Assembly: GCF_001020985.1 (NCBI RefSeq)
Contig: NZ_CP011542.1
Coordinates: 1,240,001-1,304,000 of the forward strand
Direction of reading: 5' to 3'
DNA from: Corynebacterium mustelae
GTDB taxonomy: Bacteria; Actinomycetota; Actinomycetes; Mycobacteriales; Mycobacteriaceae
Length of the DNA: 64,000 nucleotides
The position numbers were made by a program, and so were the translations under genes. Under the pieces are notes generated by a model that did no database searches, was not told where the DNA came from, and saw only the letters and a list, made by a program, of their open reading frames with translations. This document shows positions 33,616-44,737 of the stretch, one piece after another (the stretch's first letter is position 1; each line of letters begins with the position of its first letter).

Positions 33616-36600
33616 CTAGTCAGCAAAAGCCTCGTTGAGCAATGCTTCCTGTTCAACGGCATGCACCTTAGACAGGCCGGTCGCGGTAGAAGCCTGCGCC
33701 CGACGCGAGATGCGCTTCATCGGCAGCATTCCCGGAATCAACTCGCGCAGATGTTCGTTGAGGAATGGCCACGGGCCTTGGTTAGCAGGCTCGTCTTGGC
33801 AGAACCGGATTTCCTCAGCGTTCGGGTAGCAGTCGAATGCGTCCTTCAACCGGTTGAACGGAATTGGGTGCAGCATTTCGATGCGTACGATGGCAACATC
33901 AGTGCGGTTGTCTTTCTCGGCGCGCTTTGCCAGTTCGTAATACAGCTTGCCGGACACCAACATGATCTTCTTGACGGTGGAGCAATCACCCACCTTGTTT
34001 CCGTCTCGATCAACAAACCGTGGGTCATTAATGACAGACTGGAACTTCTTGACCTCGGTAAAGTCTTCAACTGGTGAAGTCGCAGCCTTCATGCGCAGCA
34101 TAGACTTCGGAGTGAACACAATGAGTGGGCGTTTGAGATCACTTAAGGCGTGACGTCGCAACAGGTGGAAGTAATTCGCCGGTGTGGTTGGCTGTGCCAC
34201 CGTCATGGTGCCTTCCGCACACAGCTGCAGGTACCGCTCAATGCGGGCGGAAGAGTGGTCTGGGCCTTGGCCCTCGTAGCCGTGCGGCAGGAGCAAAATA
34301 ACCGAGGAGGTTTGACCCCACTTGGTTTCGCCAGAGGAGACGTATTCGTCAATGATGGTTTGCGCACCATTGGCGAAATCACCGAATTGTGCCTCCCAGG
34401 CGACCACTGCATCGGGATTGCCCACCGAGTAGCCGTATTCAAATCCCATGCCCGCAAACTCGGTCAAAGCAGAGTTATAGACCAAGAACTTGCCGCCATT
34501 GCCTTTCTTTTCGGCCAGCTCATTGAGCCCGTTGAACTCAGCACCGGTATTGGGGTCTATGACGATTGCGTGACGCTGGGTAAAGGTACCACGGCGGGAG
34601 TCTTCACCAGCTAGGCGCACCAATTTACCGGTATTGGCCAGGGAGGAGAACGCAATCAATTCGCCCCAGCCCCAATCGATGCCACCCTCGGTTGCGGATT
34701 CTAACCGCTTCTTGGCAACAGGCTTGACGCGTGGATGGAATTCAAAATCTTCTGGTTTAGCCGAGTATGCTTCGGCAATTTCCTTAAGCTCGGCGCGTGA
34801 GATATTGGTTTCCAAGCCGTGTGGCAGGCTCTGGGAGGATGTGATGCCTTCTTGCTGGGTAAAGGCTTTCTTTTCGGCTTCCTTAACCTCGATGAATACG
34901 GATTCCATCTGATCGTGGAAGTCTTGGGTGACCTTTTCCGCATCCTCCTTGGACAGCTCACCACGTCCAAGCAAATCGTCGATGTACTGGTCGCGAACAG
35001 TCTTGCGGCCTTCGATCAATTCGTACATCTTTGGCTGCGTCATCGACGGGTCGTCGGCTTCGTTGTGGCCCCGGCGTCGATAAGCAATCAGGTCGATGAA
35101 AACATCCTTGCCAAAGCGGCGGCGGTACTCGGTAGCCAGTTGACCGACCCATACAACAGCCTCTGGGTCGTCGCCGTTGACGTGGAATACTGGGCAGCCG
35201 AACGCTTTAGCCAAGTCGGTGGCATAGTGGCTGGAGCGGGAGGAATCCGGGGTGGTGGTGAAACCAATCTGGTTATTTACCACGATGTGAACGGTGCCAC
35301 CTACGGTATAGCCACGTAATTGGGCGAGGTTGATAGTCTCAGGGACGATACCCAGACCAGCGAACGCAGCATCGCCGTGGAGCAATAGCGGCATGACGGT
35401 GTAGCCGCCGGGGCCTTTATCTAACAGATCCTGCTTAGCGCGCGCAATACCTTCCATCACCGGGTTAACTGCCTCAAGGTGGGATGGGTTAGCGGTCAGC
35501 GAAACCTTGATCTCTCCATCACCAAACATCTGCAGGTGGGTACCTTCAGCGCCGAGGTGGTATTTCACGTCACCGGAACCACCAGCAGTCTTTGCCTCAA
35601 TATGGCCTTCAAACTCGGTGAAGATGGTTTCCAGCGGTTTGCCCACGATGTTGAATAGCACGTTCAACCGGCCCCGGTGTGGCATGCCGATAACCACTTC
35701 GTCCAAGCCTTGACCTGCGGCAGTGTCGATGGCGGAGTCCATCAATGGGATGAGAGACTCGGCGCCTTCCAAGGAAAATCGCTTCTGGCCGACGTATTTG
35801 GTTTGCAAAAAGTTCTCGAATGCTTCAGCTGCGTTGAGCTGCTGCATGATGTACTTCTGCTCCGCGTGGGTTGGCTTGGGCATACCAGCTTCCAGCCGGT
35901 CCTGGAGCCATGTGCGCTCGTCGCGGTCGAGAATGTGAGTGTATTCGCTACCAACCTTATGGGTGTAGGCGTTTCGCAGGCGGGTCAGAACCTCACGCAA
36001 GGTCATGGTTTCTTTACCGCAGAAGCCGCCCACGTTGAAAGTACGATCCAGATCCCACAAGGTAAGACCGTGCGTTTCGATGTCCAGGTCGCGGTGATCT
36101 GGCACTGGCATACCTGGTTGAACCCACCGCAGAGGGTTAACATCGGCGATCAGGTGGCCGCGAGAACGGTACGCTTCGATCAGCTGCATAACCCGGGTGT
36201 TTTTATCCAACCCAGTATTTGGTAGATCCTGAGCCCACCGCATGGGGGTGTATGGAATCTCCATTGCTTCGAAGATGTCGTCCCAGAACGAATCATCCAC
36301 GAACAGTTGGCTCATGGTGCGTAGGAACTCACCAGATTCTGCACCTTGAATGATGCGGTGATCGTATGTGGAGGTAATGGTAACTAGCTTGCCCACACCC
36401 AGTTCAGCGAGACGATCCTGGGATGCGCCAGCGAACTCTGCCGGATAATCCATGGAGCCCACACCGATGATGGTGCCTTGACCCTTGGTAAGGCGTGGAA
36501 CGGAGTGACGGGTGCCGATACCACCTGGGTTGGTCAGCGATACGGTAACACCAGAGTAGTCATCCATGGTCAACTTGCCATCGCGGCCCCGGCTTACGAT

Positions 36601-37353
36601 GTCTTCGTACTTTTCCAGGAACTGGGCAAAATTTAACGTTTCGCATTCCTTAATAGCGGCGACTACCAGTGCGCGAGAACCATCTTTTTGTGGTAGATCG
36701 ATTGCTAATCCGAGGTTGATGTGTTCCGGGGTGATAACAGTCGGCTTGCCGTCAATCACAGCGTAACTATTGTTCATGTCTGGGTGGGCCATAAGGGCTT
36801 TAACCAAGGCATAGCCAATAATGTGGGTAAATGAAACTTTACCGCCGTGCGTGCGCTGCATATGTTCGTTGATGATCGCTCGGTTTTCGAACATCAACTT
36901 CACAGGCATATCCCGAACCGAGGTTGCGGTTGGCACCTCAAGCGATTCGTCCATGTTCTTGGCAATCGCCTTGAAGATACCCTTAAGTGCCTTCTCGCCA
37001 GCATCGGGTAAAGCTACGGCACGACCAAGGGGTGATTTCTCCAACTTCTTTGCTGCCGCCGCTTTCTTGGCTTCTTTGGCTACTTCGTCGGTAAGGTGCT
37101 GATCTGCCTTGATCGCGACAGCTTCGACGACGGTAATTTCCTCTACCGGTGCTAAGGATTCATTGGTTGTCGGGCTAACAGAAGGTGCCGCAGAATCTGG
37201 GGCGGTGGGGGCTGATTCTGGTGTAGTGGGGACACCAGAGGTTTCGAATAGTTCACGCCACGAAGGATCAACAGATTCTGGATCGTTCTGGAACTGTTGG
37301 AACATTTCATCTACCAGCCACTGATTCTGGCCGAAAGTACTAGCGCTGCTCAC
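33616..37353 (-). CDS. odhA: 2-oxoglutarate dehydrogenase E1 with fused E2 succinyltransferase domain
   Basis: About 1245 residues, the actinobacterial E2-E1 fusion. The N-terminal helix [19 protein letters not shown] is followed by a Pro/Ala linker. An E2 catalytic domain without lipoyl domain follows ([23 protein letters not shown]; active-site [17 protein letters not shown] near 330), then the ThDP-dependent E1 part ([54 protein letters not shown]). It catalyses oxidative decarboxylation of 2-oxoglutarate in the TCA cycle, with lipoyl groups supplied by pyruvate dehydrogenase E2, and in Corynebacterium is inhibited by OdhI. GTG 37353 ([10 protein letters not shown]) matches related proteins; ATG 37371 would add six residues. 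It is monocistronic. Confidence 0.96.
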   Translation of the reverse strand: MSSASTFGQNQWLVDEMFQQFQNDPESVDPSWRELFETSGVPTTPESAPTAPDSAAPSVSPTTNESLAPVEEITVVEAVAIKADQHLTDEVAKEAKKAAAAKKLEKSPLGRAVALPDAGEKALKGIFKAIAKNMDESLEVPTATSVRDMPVKLMFENRAIINEHMQRTHGGKVSFTHIIGYALVKALMAHPDMNNSYAVIDGKPTVITPEHINLGLAIDLPQKDGSRALVVAAIKECETLNFAQFLEKYEDIVSRGRDGKLTMDDYSGVTVSLTNPGGIGTRHSVPRLTKGQGTIIGVGSMDYPAEFAGASQDRLAELGVGKLVTITSTYDHRIIQGAESGEFLRTMSQLFVDDSFWDDIFEAMEIPYTPMRWAQDLPNTGLDKNTRVMQLIEAYRSRGHLIADVNPLRWVQPGMPVPDHRDLDIETHGLTLWDLDRTFNVGGFCGKETMTLREVLTRLRNAYTHKVGSEYTHILDRDERTWLQDRLEAGMPKPTHAEQKYIMQQLNAAEAFENFLQTKYVGQKRFSLEGAESLIPLMDSAIDTAAGQGLDEVVIGMPHRGRLNVLFNIVGKPLETIFTEFEGHIEAKTAGGSGDVKYHLGAEGTHLQMFGDGEIKVSLTANPSHLEAVNPVMEGIARAKQDLLDKGPGGYTVMPLLLHGDAAFAGLGIVPETINLAQLRGYTVGGTVHIVVNNQIGFTTTPDSSRSSHYATDLAKAFGCPVFHVNGDDPEAVVWVGQLATEYRRRFGKDVFIDLIAYRRRGHNEADDPSMTQPKMYELIEGRKTVRDQYIDDLLGRGELSKEDAEKVTQDFHDQMESVFIEVKEAEKKAFTQQEGITSSQSLPHGLETNISRAELKEIAEAYSAKPEDFEFHPRVKPVAKKRLESATEGGIDWGWGELIAFSSLANTGKLVRLAGEDSRRGTFTQRHAIVIDPNTGAEFNGLNELAEKKGNGGKFLVYNSALTEFAGMGFEYGYSVGNPDAVVAWEAQFGDFANGAQTIIDEYVSSGETKWGQTSSVILLLPHGYEGQGPDHSSARIERYLQLCAEGTMTVAQPTTPANYFHLLRRHALSDLKRPLIVFTPKSMLRMKAATSPVEDFTEVKKFQSVINDPRFVDRDGNKVGDCSTVKKIMLVSGKLYYELAKRAEKDNRTDVAIVRIEMLHPIPFNRLKDAFDCYPNAEEIRFCQDEPANQGPWPFLNEHLRELIPGMLPMKRISRRAQASTATGLSKVHAVEQEALLNEAFAD

Positions 37354-37512
37354 GGCAGGTGCTCGCCTCATTTCTTTGTGAGAGTATATGTCTGTTCACA
37401 CTTTAGTTGCTGAATACAGGCTAGTGGTTTCACACCCACAGGTGTAATCATTTTCCAAGGAAATCCGGCAATAATTGTGCGCGGATTCACAGATTGTCCC
37501 TGAACTGCATGT

Positions 37513-40500
37513 TTATTGGGGGCTGTTGCGCCACATAGTGGCATAAATACCCCCAAAAGTAAGTAATGACTCGTGGGTGCCGTCTTCAACGATTTCACCG
37601 TTGTCGACGACAAGAATTCGGTCGGCGCGAGTGGCAGTTGCAAGCCGGTGGGCAACCACCACAGTGGTGCGGCCAGCAGCCACTCGTTGTGTAGCTGAAA
37701 GAATGGCAGATTCTGTTGCTGGATCTACAGTGGCAGTGGCCTCGTCGAAAAGTAAAATCTTGGGTTTTATAAGCTCTGCACGGGCGAGAGCAACTAATTG
37801 CCGTTGACCTGAGGATAATCCCCGCCCACCATCACCGACCGGCGCGGTGAAGCCACCTGGAATCGCGGCGATGGTTCCTAACGCGCCAACTCGGCGTGCG
37901 GCTTCAGTAATTTCTTGTTGGCTGGCATCTGGGTCACCGTATGCGATATTGCTTGCTATTGTCCCGTTAAAAAGATGAGCCTCTTGTGGGACATAACCAA
38001 TGTGACGCCGCCATAACCCGAGCGGTATGTGACGAATATCGGTGCCCCCAGCGCGTATCGTGCCTGATTGCGGGTCATAGAAACGTTCCAAAAGCTTAAT
38101 CAGGGTAGATTTTCCAGCTCCGGTCGTTCCGACAACCGCAACAGTGCGTCCCGCCGTTAGGGTTAGTGAAACCCCTGATAAAACCGACCGGTCGATTGCT
38201 TCGTAGCTGAAACTTACATTGTCCAGGGATATGTTCGACCGCGCCAGCTTTTCGACGTCTGCCGCTGGCAGCGGGTCAGCGGGCGCGGTTGCTGCGATGT
38301 CTACAACATCTTCATCTGTAGCGAGAAGGTCTGTGATCCGGTTAAACCCTATCTGTGCTTGTTGGTAAGAATCGAAGACTTGGCTTAGGTTTTGGATTGG
38401 GGGATAGAGCCGCTCTAGATATAAAAGGAACGCCACGAGCACACCGATAGGCAGATGACCGTCGGCGACCATCGTTGCCCCGATTCCCAGCACGACTGCT
38501 TGCAATATTTCCGATACCGCACTAATTCCTGGAAAATAGATAGCGACCGCCGCTTGGGCAGTGATTCTTGTTGTCGCATACTGCTGGGATTGTGCGCTAA
38601 ACCGGTTGAGCACCGTGGTTTCACTTCCCAACATCTGAGCGGTTCGTAGCCCAGCCATAGCTTGATGAAAAGACGCGTTTACTGCGCTGATCTCTTCCCG
38701 GGCCCGCGCGTACAGTCGAGTAGAAATCTTTCTAAACACGATGGTAGCTAAGGCTATGATGGGGACCCCCATCATAGCTATTGCTGCTAGCGGAGCACTG
38801 GTGAAAATGAGCAACACCGTTATCCCCGCTAATGTTGTGAGCGCCACCAGCGCGGTTGTGAAACCAGACTGGAGAAACCCATTGAGCGCGTCAATGTCGG
38901 TTGTCATCCGCGTAATGATGGCGCCCGACATGGTAGATTCGTAAAACCGTAGTGAAAGCCGTTGCAAATGCGCATAGCATCTAATGCGAAGCTCATAGAG
39001 CAACCGTTCGCCAGTTACGGCAGTGACAAGCGTTGTGGCATAGGAAATAACCCAGCTAAACGTAACAATGAAAAGACCCGCTATGGATACCCACCACAAG
39101 ACGCTGACATCACCAGAAGTAACTCCCTGGTCTAGTGCAACCTGAACCAACCATGGAATAGCTAAACCCGCCGCGACACCGAGGACATACAACATAATTG
39201 CAGTAACAAGAAGCCACCGTACGGAATGAAATAGCCTGCCGGCAGAAACATGGGATAACCGTTGTTGAAACACATCAAAACCACCCACTGGGGGTGTGTC
39301 ACGCACCGCCGGGAGATCTTTGACACGGCTGAGCAATTCTGTGGTTGCTGGAACATGAGCAGCTGACCGATGAACATTACCCCGCTGGGGAAGTCCCCCA
39401 AAGGGTCTCATCGTAGTGCTTGGTGTCATATACGTGGGGGACTGGCGCGGCGGCTTGGTGGGCCATAACTGTTCTGTCGGCGGGGTTGCTGTGTCGTCGT
39501 CAAGTACCACTGAGCTGACAGAGGATGCAGCTTGGACGCCGATGTCGCCAGCGGGGGTCATTAAATCCATGAAACGGGGGTCGGTCAGCATGTCCGCTTT
39601 GGGTCCGTAGGCCGTTACTCGTCCTGCGTCAACCACAGCTACCGCATCAGCTATACCTACCGTAGACATCCGATGGGCAACCGCGATGATGGTGGTATCC
39701 GATAGCTGGGTACGTAGATTCTCGAAAATCTTCGCTTCGGTGGCGGCATCAATCGCGGAGGTGGCGTCATCAAGTATCAGGATGCGCGGTTGATCAGCAA
39801 TAGCCCGGGCGAGTGCGATTCGTTGGCGTTGGCCGCCAGATAGCGTTAAACCGCGTTCCCCAATCTGAGTGTCGAAACCGTTATCGAGCTCAGCTACGAA
39901 ATCGTAGATTTCTGCCTGGCGCGCTGCGGTGATAATGTGATCGTTACTTAAACCACGGCCAGCGTCGATAGCGTCGTAGATGCTGGTAGAAAAGAGGAAC
40001 GGGTCTTCAAACACGCAGCCCATAGTTCCTCGAATAGCTGTCCGGGAAAGATCGAGATAATCAACTGCCGCGCCGGTGGCGTCGACAAGCGCAAGGCTGC
40101 CGGAATCCGGTCGGTAGAAACCGGCAATGAGGTTCACAGCCATAGTTTTTCCGGAGCCAGGCGCGCCCACCAGAACCAATGTCTCGCCGGGGGAAGCAGT
40201 GATGGAGAAACCGTTCAGCGCATCACCAAAATTCACATTGCTCAGCCGTAAACCCACTTTCCCGGTTGGCGGCTGCGCCGAAGAAACGGGATCGGGATCA
40301 ACCGGGCGAAGGTCAATAATTTCAAAAACCCGCTCTGCCGAAGCTATTCCCAGCTGCTGTTGCACGATCATTCCGGCCAACATTGACACAACGGAAGTTA
40401 ATTGCGACATATAGACGCTGAACGCAACAAACGTTCCAATGGTGATAACGCCTGTGAGTGCTAGGTAACCGCCGATGCCGATGCACAACACCAAAGACAC

Positions 40501-41280
40501 ATTCGGCAATTGCTGCAACAGGGGCTTAAACCTAGCCGTCAACCTGGCAGCCCGCAGCATTTCACCATAAACTTTTCCCGCAACTGCGACAAACCGGCTA
40601 ACTTCTCGCTGCTCCTGATTGAAGGCCTTGACCACCCGAACACCAGTGACGGTTTCTTCAACCTGGGTGGCCAACTCGGCGATAGTCTGCTGTGCCGACC
40701 ATGTGGCACTAAATAACGTGGTACGAGAGCGTGCACTCAACCAGACGAGAACTGGCATCATCGCGATAGCGGTAATAAACAAAACCGGCGACAGCCACAA
40801 CATGACACCCAATATGGCCACGACTGTAAGCACATGACCTGTAACCAATGGAAACATGGCAACCATCGTGTACACCAGATTAAGGTCCGAAATCGAGCGT
40901 GACACCAACTGTCCAGTACGCAAGTGATCCTGGGCAGGTCCATCTAATTGATACAGTGCGGATAATAGATCTACCCGCAAATTGTGTTGGATCCTATTGG
41001 CGAGGATTCCGGCCGTAAACCGACGGCCAAATTGAAACACGTAACGGCCAAGCGCCACCGCAATAAGCAGCCACATCACTAAACGAATATTTCCCGTCAT
41101 CTGTGAAGTAGCAATATCAACCGCCGAGGCGGACACAAGCGGGATGACCGCATTAAAAACGGTAACCAGCAGTGTCGAGAATAACGCCGCCCCCAATGCA
41201 ACCGGAAACCGCACAGCAACGGCAGCTAACCGAACCATAGTTGTGCGGTTAGCTGCCGGATGCGCGCCAAAGAAGTTCAT
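37513..41280 (-). CDS. Fused ABC exporter (TMD-NBD-TMD-NBD)
   Basis: The 1255-residue protein is a full ABC exporter made of two half-transporters in one chain. NBD1 has Walker A VGAPGSGKT near 373 and signature LSGGQRQR near 482, but its Walker B ends LILDDATSA, with Asp in place of the catalytic Glu. NBD2 has VGTTGAGKST near 1052, LSSGQRQL near 1157 and LLFDEATATVD, with Glu present. So only one composite site is likely to be fully active, as in heterodimeric exporters. The substrate is unknown; lipid or drug export is common in the family. AAAGGG precedes ATG 41280. Confidence 0.92.
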   Translation of the reverse strand: MNFFGAHPAANRTTMVRLAAVAVRFPVALGAALFSTLLVTVFNAVIPLVSASAVDIATSQMTGNIRLVMWLLIAVALGRYVFQFGRRFTAGILANRIQHNLRVDLLSALYQLDGPAQDHLRTGQLVSRSISDLNLVYTMVAMFPLVTGHVLTVVAILGVMLWLSPVLFITAIAMMPVLVWLSARSRTTLFSATWSAQQTIAELATQVEETVTGVRVVKAFNQEQREVSRFVAVAGKVYGEMLRAARLTARFKPLLQQLPNVSLVLCIGIGGYLALTGVITIGTFVAFSVYMSQLTSVVSMLAGMIVQQQLGIASAERVFEIIDLRPVDPDPVSSAQPPTGKVGLRLSNVNFGDALNGFSITASPGETLVLVGAPGSGKTMAVNLIAGFYRPDSGSLALVDATGAAVDYLDLSRTAIRGTMGCVFEDPFLFSTSIYDAIDAGRGLSNDHIITAARQAEIYDFVAELDNGFDTQIGERGLTLSGGQRQRIALARAIADQPRILILDDATSAIDAATEAKIFENLRTQLSDTTIIAVAHRMSTVGIADAVAVVDAGRVTAYGPKADMLTDPRFMDLMTPAGDIGVQAASSVSSVVLDDDTATPPTEQLWPTKPPRQSPTYMTPSTTMRPFGGLPQRGNVHRSAAHVPATTELLSRVKDLPAVRDTPPVGGFDVFQQRLSHVSAGRLFHSVRWLLVTAIMLYVLGVAAGLAIPWLVQVALDQGVTSGDVSVLWWVSIAGLFIVTFSWVISYATTLVTAVTGERLLYELRIRCYAHLQRLSLRFYESTMSGAIITRMTTDIDALNGFLQSGFTTALVALTTLAGITVLLIFTSAPLAAIAMMGVPIIALATIVFRKISTRLYARAREEISAVNASFHQAMAGLRTAQMLGSETTVLNRFSAQSQQYATTRITAQAAVAIYFPGISAVSEILQAVVLGIGATMVADGHLPIGVLVAFLLYLERLYPPIQNLSQVFDSYQQAQIGFNRITDLLATDEDVVDIAATAPADPLPAADVEKLARSNISLDNVSFSYEAIDRSVLSGVSLTLTAGRTVAVVGTTGAGKSTLIKLLERFYDPQSGTIRAGGTDIRHIPLGLWRRHIGYVPQEAHLFNGTIASNIAYGDPDASQQEITEAARRVGALGTIAAIPGGFTAPVGDGGRGLSSGQRQLVALARAELIKPKILLFDEATATVDPATESAILSATQRVAAGRTTVVVAHRLATATRADRILVVDNGEIVEDGTHESLLTFGGIYATMWRNSPQ

Positions 41281-41350
41281 GGTGCCCTTTCGCAGATGGG
41301 AAATGAATGGTTGCGTGGCACCTATGGTAAACCCTTAGCGCATAGAAGCT

Positions 41351-42055
41351 TTAGGCAGGCCCCATCGCGCTGTGCACATGCTCGATGACTTTCTGCCCAA
41401 TTTTACGGTTAGCAATGGAACCTAAAACCGCACCTATTCCCAATGGCATGAGCTTACCCAACCACGCAAGGCGCACCGATTTGGAAACCTTCTTCAGCGC
41501 GTACTTAAACATGAAATTATTCGCTTCGGTCAGCTTCGCAGTAGACGACCGGCCGACCATATTCATCAAGGAACCACCAGCAAAGGTGGCATCAGCGATA
41601 GCAGACCCCTCTGAACCTAAAACCGCGACTAAAACGATTGCTTTTCGACGCTCGGGGTTGGTGATATCCACGCCGCGTAAATGCGCGCTAGCCACAGCGT
41701 AAAACGCGGCAGTGTCCAAGAACAACAAGCTTTCCGCACTGACCGCGACAGCTCCGGTAATAAAACCAATAGCTGGAATAGCCGCAGCACTACCCGCACT
41801 CGCACCCGAACCGGTCACCGCCAGCATGAAGTGCTTATCCATGAGCTTTTGAATCTCCGCATTATCTGCCTCGGGATTCTTAGCCTTGAGCCGATCAACA
41901 TATTTGACCACTAAACCAGACTTCATGTTCGCGGTTTTATCCAACGCAGCAACAAGTGCCTTCGCAATCGGCCCCTTTTCCTCCAACACAGAATGCGAAT
42001 TGGAATTAAACACATCAGTGACAACCGAGTGATCAGATTTCTTTTTTAAGCCCAC
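41351..42055 (-). CDS. Conserved protein with glycine/alanine-rich hydrophobic core, EcsC-like layout
   Basis: The 234-residue product has a polar N-terminal third (KSDHSVVTDVFNSNSHSVLEEKGPIAKALVAALDK), then hydrophobic stretches (GSGASAGSAAAIPAIGFITGAVAVSAESLLFLDTAAFYAV) and a C-terminal glycine-helix (LGKLMPLGIGAVLGSIANRKIGQKVIEHV). The pattern is like EcsC-type proteins, which associate with membranes, but the match is loose. The start is GTG 42055. The gene lies between the exporter and aroE; function unknown. Confidence 0.65.
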   Translation of the reverse strand: MGLKKKSDHSVVTDVFNSNSHSVLEEKGPIAKALVAALDKTANMKSGLVVKYVDRLKAKNPEADNAEIQKLMDKHFMLAVTGSGASAGSAAAIPAIGFITGAVAVSAESLLFLDTAAFYAVASAHLRGVDITNPERRKAIVLVAVLGSEGSAIADATFAGGSLMNMVGRSSTAKLTEANNFMFKYALKKVSKSVRLAWLGKLMPLGIGAVLGSIANRKIGQKVIEHVHSAMGPA

Positions 42056-42161
42056 GATATATTTACGCTTTCTTTAACTTAAATCCAACAATAAATAACA
42101 AAACCAGAATAGTCCGGAGCGATAAAACCAAGCGAGTCGGTTCGCTACAAGCGTAAAAACA

Positions 42162-42971
42162 CTACCGCTGCGCAAACTCCTCAGCCCGCGCAACATCCTC
42201 CTCACTCGGAACCACCCCGGTGTACAACGCAAATTGCTCCGCAGCCTGCAACGCAACTACCTCGCCACCATTAATAGTTGGAACCGACAGCCGCCTTGCG
42301 GCGTCGATAAGCGGCGTGCGCACTGGAAAAGCAACAACATCAAAAACCAATTGAGCCCGAGCAATCTCCACATCACTAAATGCTTGCACTGATTCATCCG
42401 CGCCCACCATTCCCAACGGAGTGACATTGACCAGCATAGTAGCAGCTTCAGGTACCCTATCGGAGTACTCAAAGCCATACCGATTCGCCAAATCCATACC
42501 CGTCTTAGCATTACGGGCAACCACACAACCAGACAAACCATAATCCGCCAGCGCAGCAACAACCGCATTCGCCATACCACCGGAGCCACGCACCGCCACA
42601 AAAAGATCCTTGGACACCGAATACGAATTCAATAACTTAGCCACCGCCACATAATCGGTGTTATAACCAACCAAATGCCCATCCGTATTAACAATCGTAT
42701 TGACCGCACCAATGCGGGCAGCCGAATCATCTAATTCATCAATGAGGGCAATAACATCCTGCTTATAAGGCATCGAAACCCCCGCACCCCGAATACCCAA
42801 CCCCCGAATACCAGCAACAGCCTGTTCAATATCAACTGGCGCGACCGCCTTATATAAAAAGTTCAGCCCCAACGTTGCATACAACCAATTATGAAACCGC
42901 ACCCCATGGTTGGAAGGACGGGCAGCTAACGAAATACACAAGACAGTATCTCGGTCGACGTGATTCACCAT
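42162..42971 (-). CDS. aroE: Shikimate/quinate 5-dehydrogenase-like protein
   Basis: A 269-residue AroE-family NAD(P)-dependent dehydrogenase. The catalytic Lys/Asp region reads GAGVSMPYKQDVIALIDELDD and YNTDYVAV, and the Rossmann part VRGSGGMANAVVAAL with VNVTPLGM and GGEVVALQAAEQF. The N-terminal SxS substrate motif is altered (SLAARPSNHG), as in paralogs of the biosynthetic enzyme, so shikimate, quinate or another substrate is possible. ATG 42971 is leaderless: TAGAGT lies 7 nt upstream and overlaps the promoter of the divergent esterase gene. Confidence 0.87.
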   Translation of the reverse strand: MVNHVDRDTVLCISLAARPSNHGVRFHNWLYATLGLNFLYKAVAPVDIEQAVAGIRGLGIRGAGVSMPYKQDVIALIDELDDSAARIGAVNTIVNTDGHLVGYNTDYVAVAKLLNSYSVSKDLFVAVRGSGGMANAVVAALADYGLSGCVVARNAKTGMDLANRYGFEYSDRVPEAATMLVNVTPLGMVGADESVQAFSDVEIARAQLVFDVVAFPVRTPLIDAARRLSVPTINGGEVVALQAAEQFALYTGVVPSEEDVARAEEFAQR

Positions 42972-42977
42972 GTCACC

Positions 42978-42984
42978 TACTCTA
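42978..42984. promoter_or_regulatory. Overlapping divergent -10 elements of aroE and the esterase gene
   Basis: TACTCTA reads TACTCT on the plus strand (42978-42983) and TAGAGT on the minus strand (42984-42979). Each hexamer is followed by exactly 7 nt and an ATG (plus 42991, minus 42971). RNA polymerase should be able to use only one direction at a time. Confidence 0.55.
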
Positions 42985-42990
42985 AGTGAT

Positions 42991-44730
42991 ATGAGGAGCC
43001 AACGTCGGTTTAAAAAACCGCGAAAAACAACCACAACCACACCAGTCACAACCACCCCCACCCACGCAACACCCGCACCTGCGAAAACCCGCCGAAGCGC
43101 CAAATCTCGCGTTGCCGGTCCCATCACACCACCACGCCAATTAGAACCCACCGCAACTTCCACCAACGACACCGGGCTCATCATCGAAACTACCTCCGGG
43201 AAAATCCGCGGCCTTCGACTCTCAACCCCCACCGCGATCCGCACCTGGCGCGGTGTCCCATACGGCGCCGATACGTCAGGCGACCACCGGTTCCGGGTAC
43301 CCAAGCCCGTGCCACCCTGGGCAGGTATCCGCGACTGCCGCGAATATGGAACAGTCGCCGCCCAACCCTCCTTCGGACCCAGCGAAAAAATTAAAGGCAG
43401 TGAAGACTGCCTCACCCTCGACATCGTACGCCCCGAACACGATGCCAAACTGCCAGTAGTGGTCTACATTCACGGCGGATCTTTCATCTACGGCTCCTCC
43501 CACCAACAAGTATTGCGTGGCCACTACCTGGTCGAAGCCATGAACGTCGTCTACGTTTCCCTCAACTTCCGGCTCGGCGTACTTGGCTACCTAGATTTTT
43601 CCCATTTCGGTGACGATTGCTCCCCAAACCCAGCAGTACGCGATCAACTACTTGCTTTGCGGTGGATACACAACAACATCGAGCAATTCGGCGGCGACCC
43701 TACCAATATCACCCTCATGGGCGAATCAGCAGGTGGCGCAAGCGTCATCACCCTCATGTGCATCAAAGCCACCCAGGGGCTTTTCCACCGCGCCATCGCA
43801 CAATCACCACCAATAGCGGCAGTCCATTCCAAAGCGCAGGCAGCGTTCTGGGCACGAGAACTAGCAAGTCGCGCCGGGGTAGAAGCCCCAACCTTGGCCA
43901 AACTGCGCTCTGTGAGCACAGAGGTCTTGATCAATGCAGGTCAATCCATGATGTGGCGCAGCGGTGAATTACTCAATCTAAACCCCTGCTTTGGTGCAAC
44001 TGTAGATAAAAAAGTTATCCACGATCACCCGCTTTCGACCTTTCGAGCTGGGGAACAACACAAAATCCCACTGATGATAGGAACCAACGTCGACGAAGTT
44101 TCCTTCGCAAAAACCTTTTACCTGCGCAGTAAAGCCCGCTCAAAAGCCGCTCGCCGTATGCTCGAAGGCTACGATCCCGAAGGTGCGGAAGTTATCATGC
44201 GCCACTATAACGACGGCTACCTACGCAAAGACTTCGCACAATTGCTTGCCGACGGTATCTTTTGGGCACCAAGCGTAATAACCGCTTCCGCCCACAGTCT
44301 TTCCGCACCCACCTGGATGTACCGCTTCGACTTCGCCCCAGCAGCCTTGCGGTGGTTGGGTTTAGGCGCAGCCCATACTGCCGAATTAAGCCCCATCTTC
44401 GGAGATCTGAATGGCTCAAAAGCAGCTACTCTCAATCGGCTTGGTGGTTGGCACGAGTTGCACGATTTACGTGATCACATGCAAAACCACTGGGCTAATT
44501 TCATCCACACCGGAAATCCCAACGGCGCTGAGACCGAAACATGGCCACAATACCAAGCACCAAGTGATAATCGCCCTGGACGTGCGACGAAGGTGTTCGA
44601 CTCCACCCCGCACATCGTCTACGACCCCTATGCTGCTCGCCGAATCGCATGGGAAAACTACAATATGCTGGAATGGGGCAGCGATAGGCTAGAGAATCTA
44701 GCCCAACTAGTCGACCTACCTGAGGAATAA
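42991..44730 (+). CDS. Type-B carboxylesterase
   Basis: About 579 residues. After a basic, Thr/Pro-rich head of about 60 residues comes the alpha/beta-hydrolase: SGKIRGLRLS, IRTWRGVPYGADTSGDHRF, SEDCLTLDIVRP, VVYIHGGSFIYGS (oxyanion hole), nucleophile elbow MGESAGGASV, acid in GTNVDEVSF and His in LGAAHTAEL. Type-B esterases hydrolyse carboxyl esters. There is no signal peptide. I chose ATG 42991 (leaderless) over ATG 42970, because the latter overlaps the aroE start. It is followed 7 bp later by an FhuF-like gene. Confidence 0.87.
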   Translation: MRSQRRFKKPRKTTTTTPVTTTPTHATPAPAKTRRSAKSRVAGPITPPRQLEPTATSTNDTGLIIETTSGKIRGLRLSTPTAIRTWRGVPYGADTSGDHRFRVPKPVPPWAGIRDCREYGTVAAQPSFGPSEKIKGSEDCLTLDIVRPEHDAKLPVVVYIHGGSFIYGSSHQQVLRGHYLVEAMNVVYVSLNFRLGVLGYLDFSHFGDDCSPNPAVRDQLLALRWIHNNIEQFGGDPTNITLMGESAGGASVITLMCIKATQGLFHRAIAQSPPIAAVHSKAQAAFWARELASRAGVEAPTLAKLRSVSTEVLINAGQSMMWRSGELLNLNPCFGATVDKKVIHDHPLSTFRAGEQHKIPLMIGTNVDEVSFAKTFYLRSKARSKAARRMLEGYDPEGAEVIMRHYNDGYLRKDFAQLLADGIFWAPSVITASAHSLSAPTWMYRFDFAPAALRWLGLGAAHTAELSPIFGDLNGSKAATLNRLGGWHELHDLRDHMQNHWANFIHTGNPNGAETETWPQYQAPSDNRPGRATKVFDSTPHIVYDPYAARRIAWENYNMLEWGSDRLENLAQLVDLPEE

Positions 44731-44737
44731 AAACGCA

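Noticed and set aside
33616..37353. Several long antisense frames inside odhA, up to 182 codons
   Set aside because: They mirror the strongly biased codon use of odhA and have no domain content.
42970..43110. Thr/Pro-rich head of the esterase as a secretion signal
   Set aside because: It has no hydrophobic core or cleavage site; it is basic and disordered.
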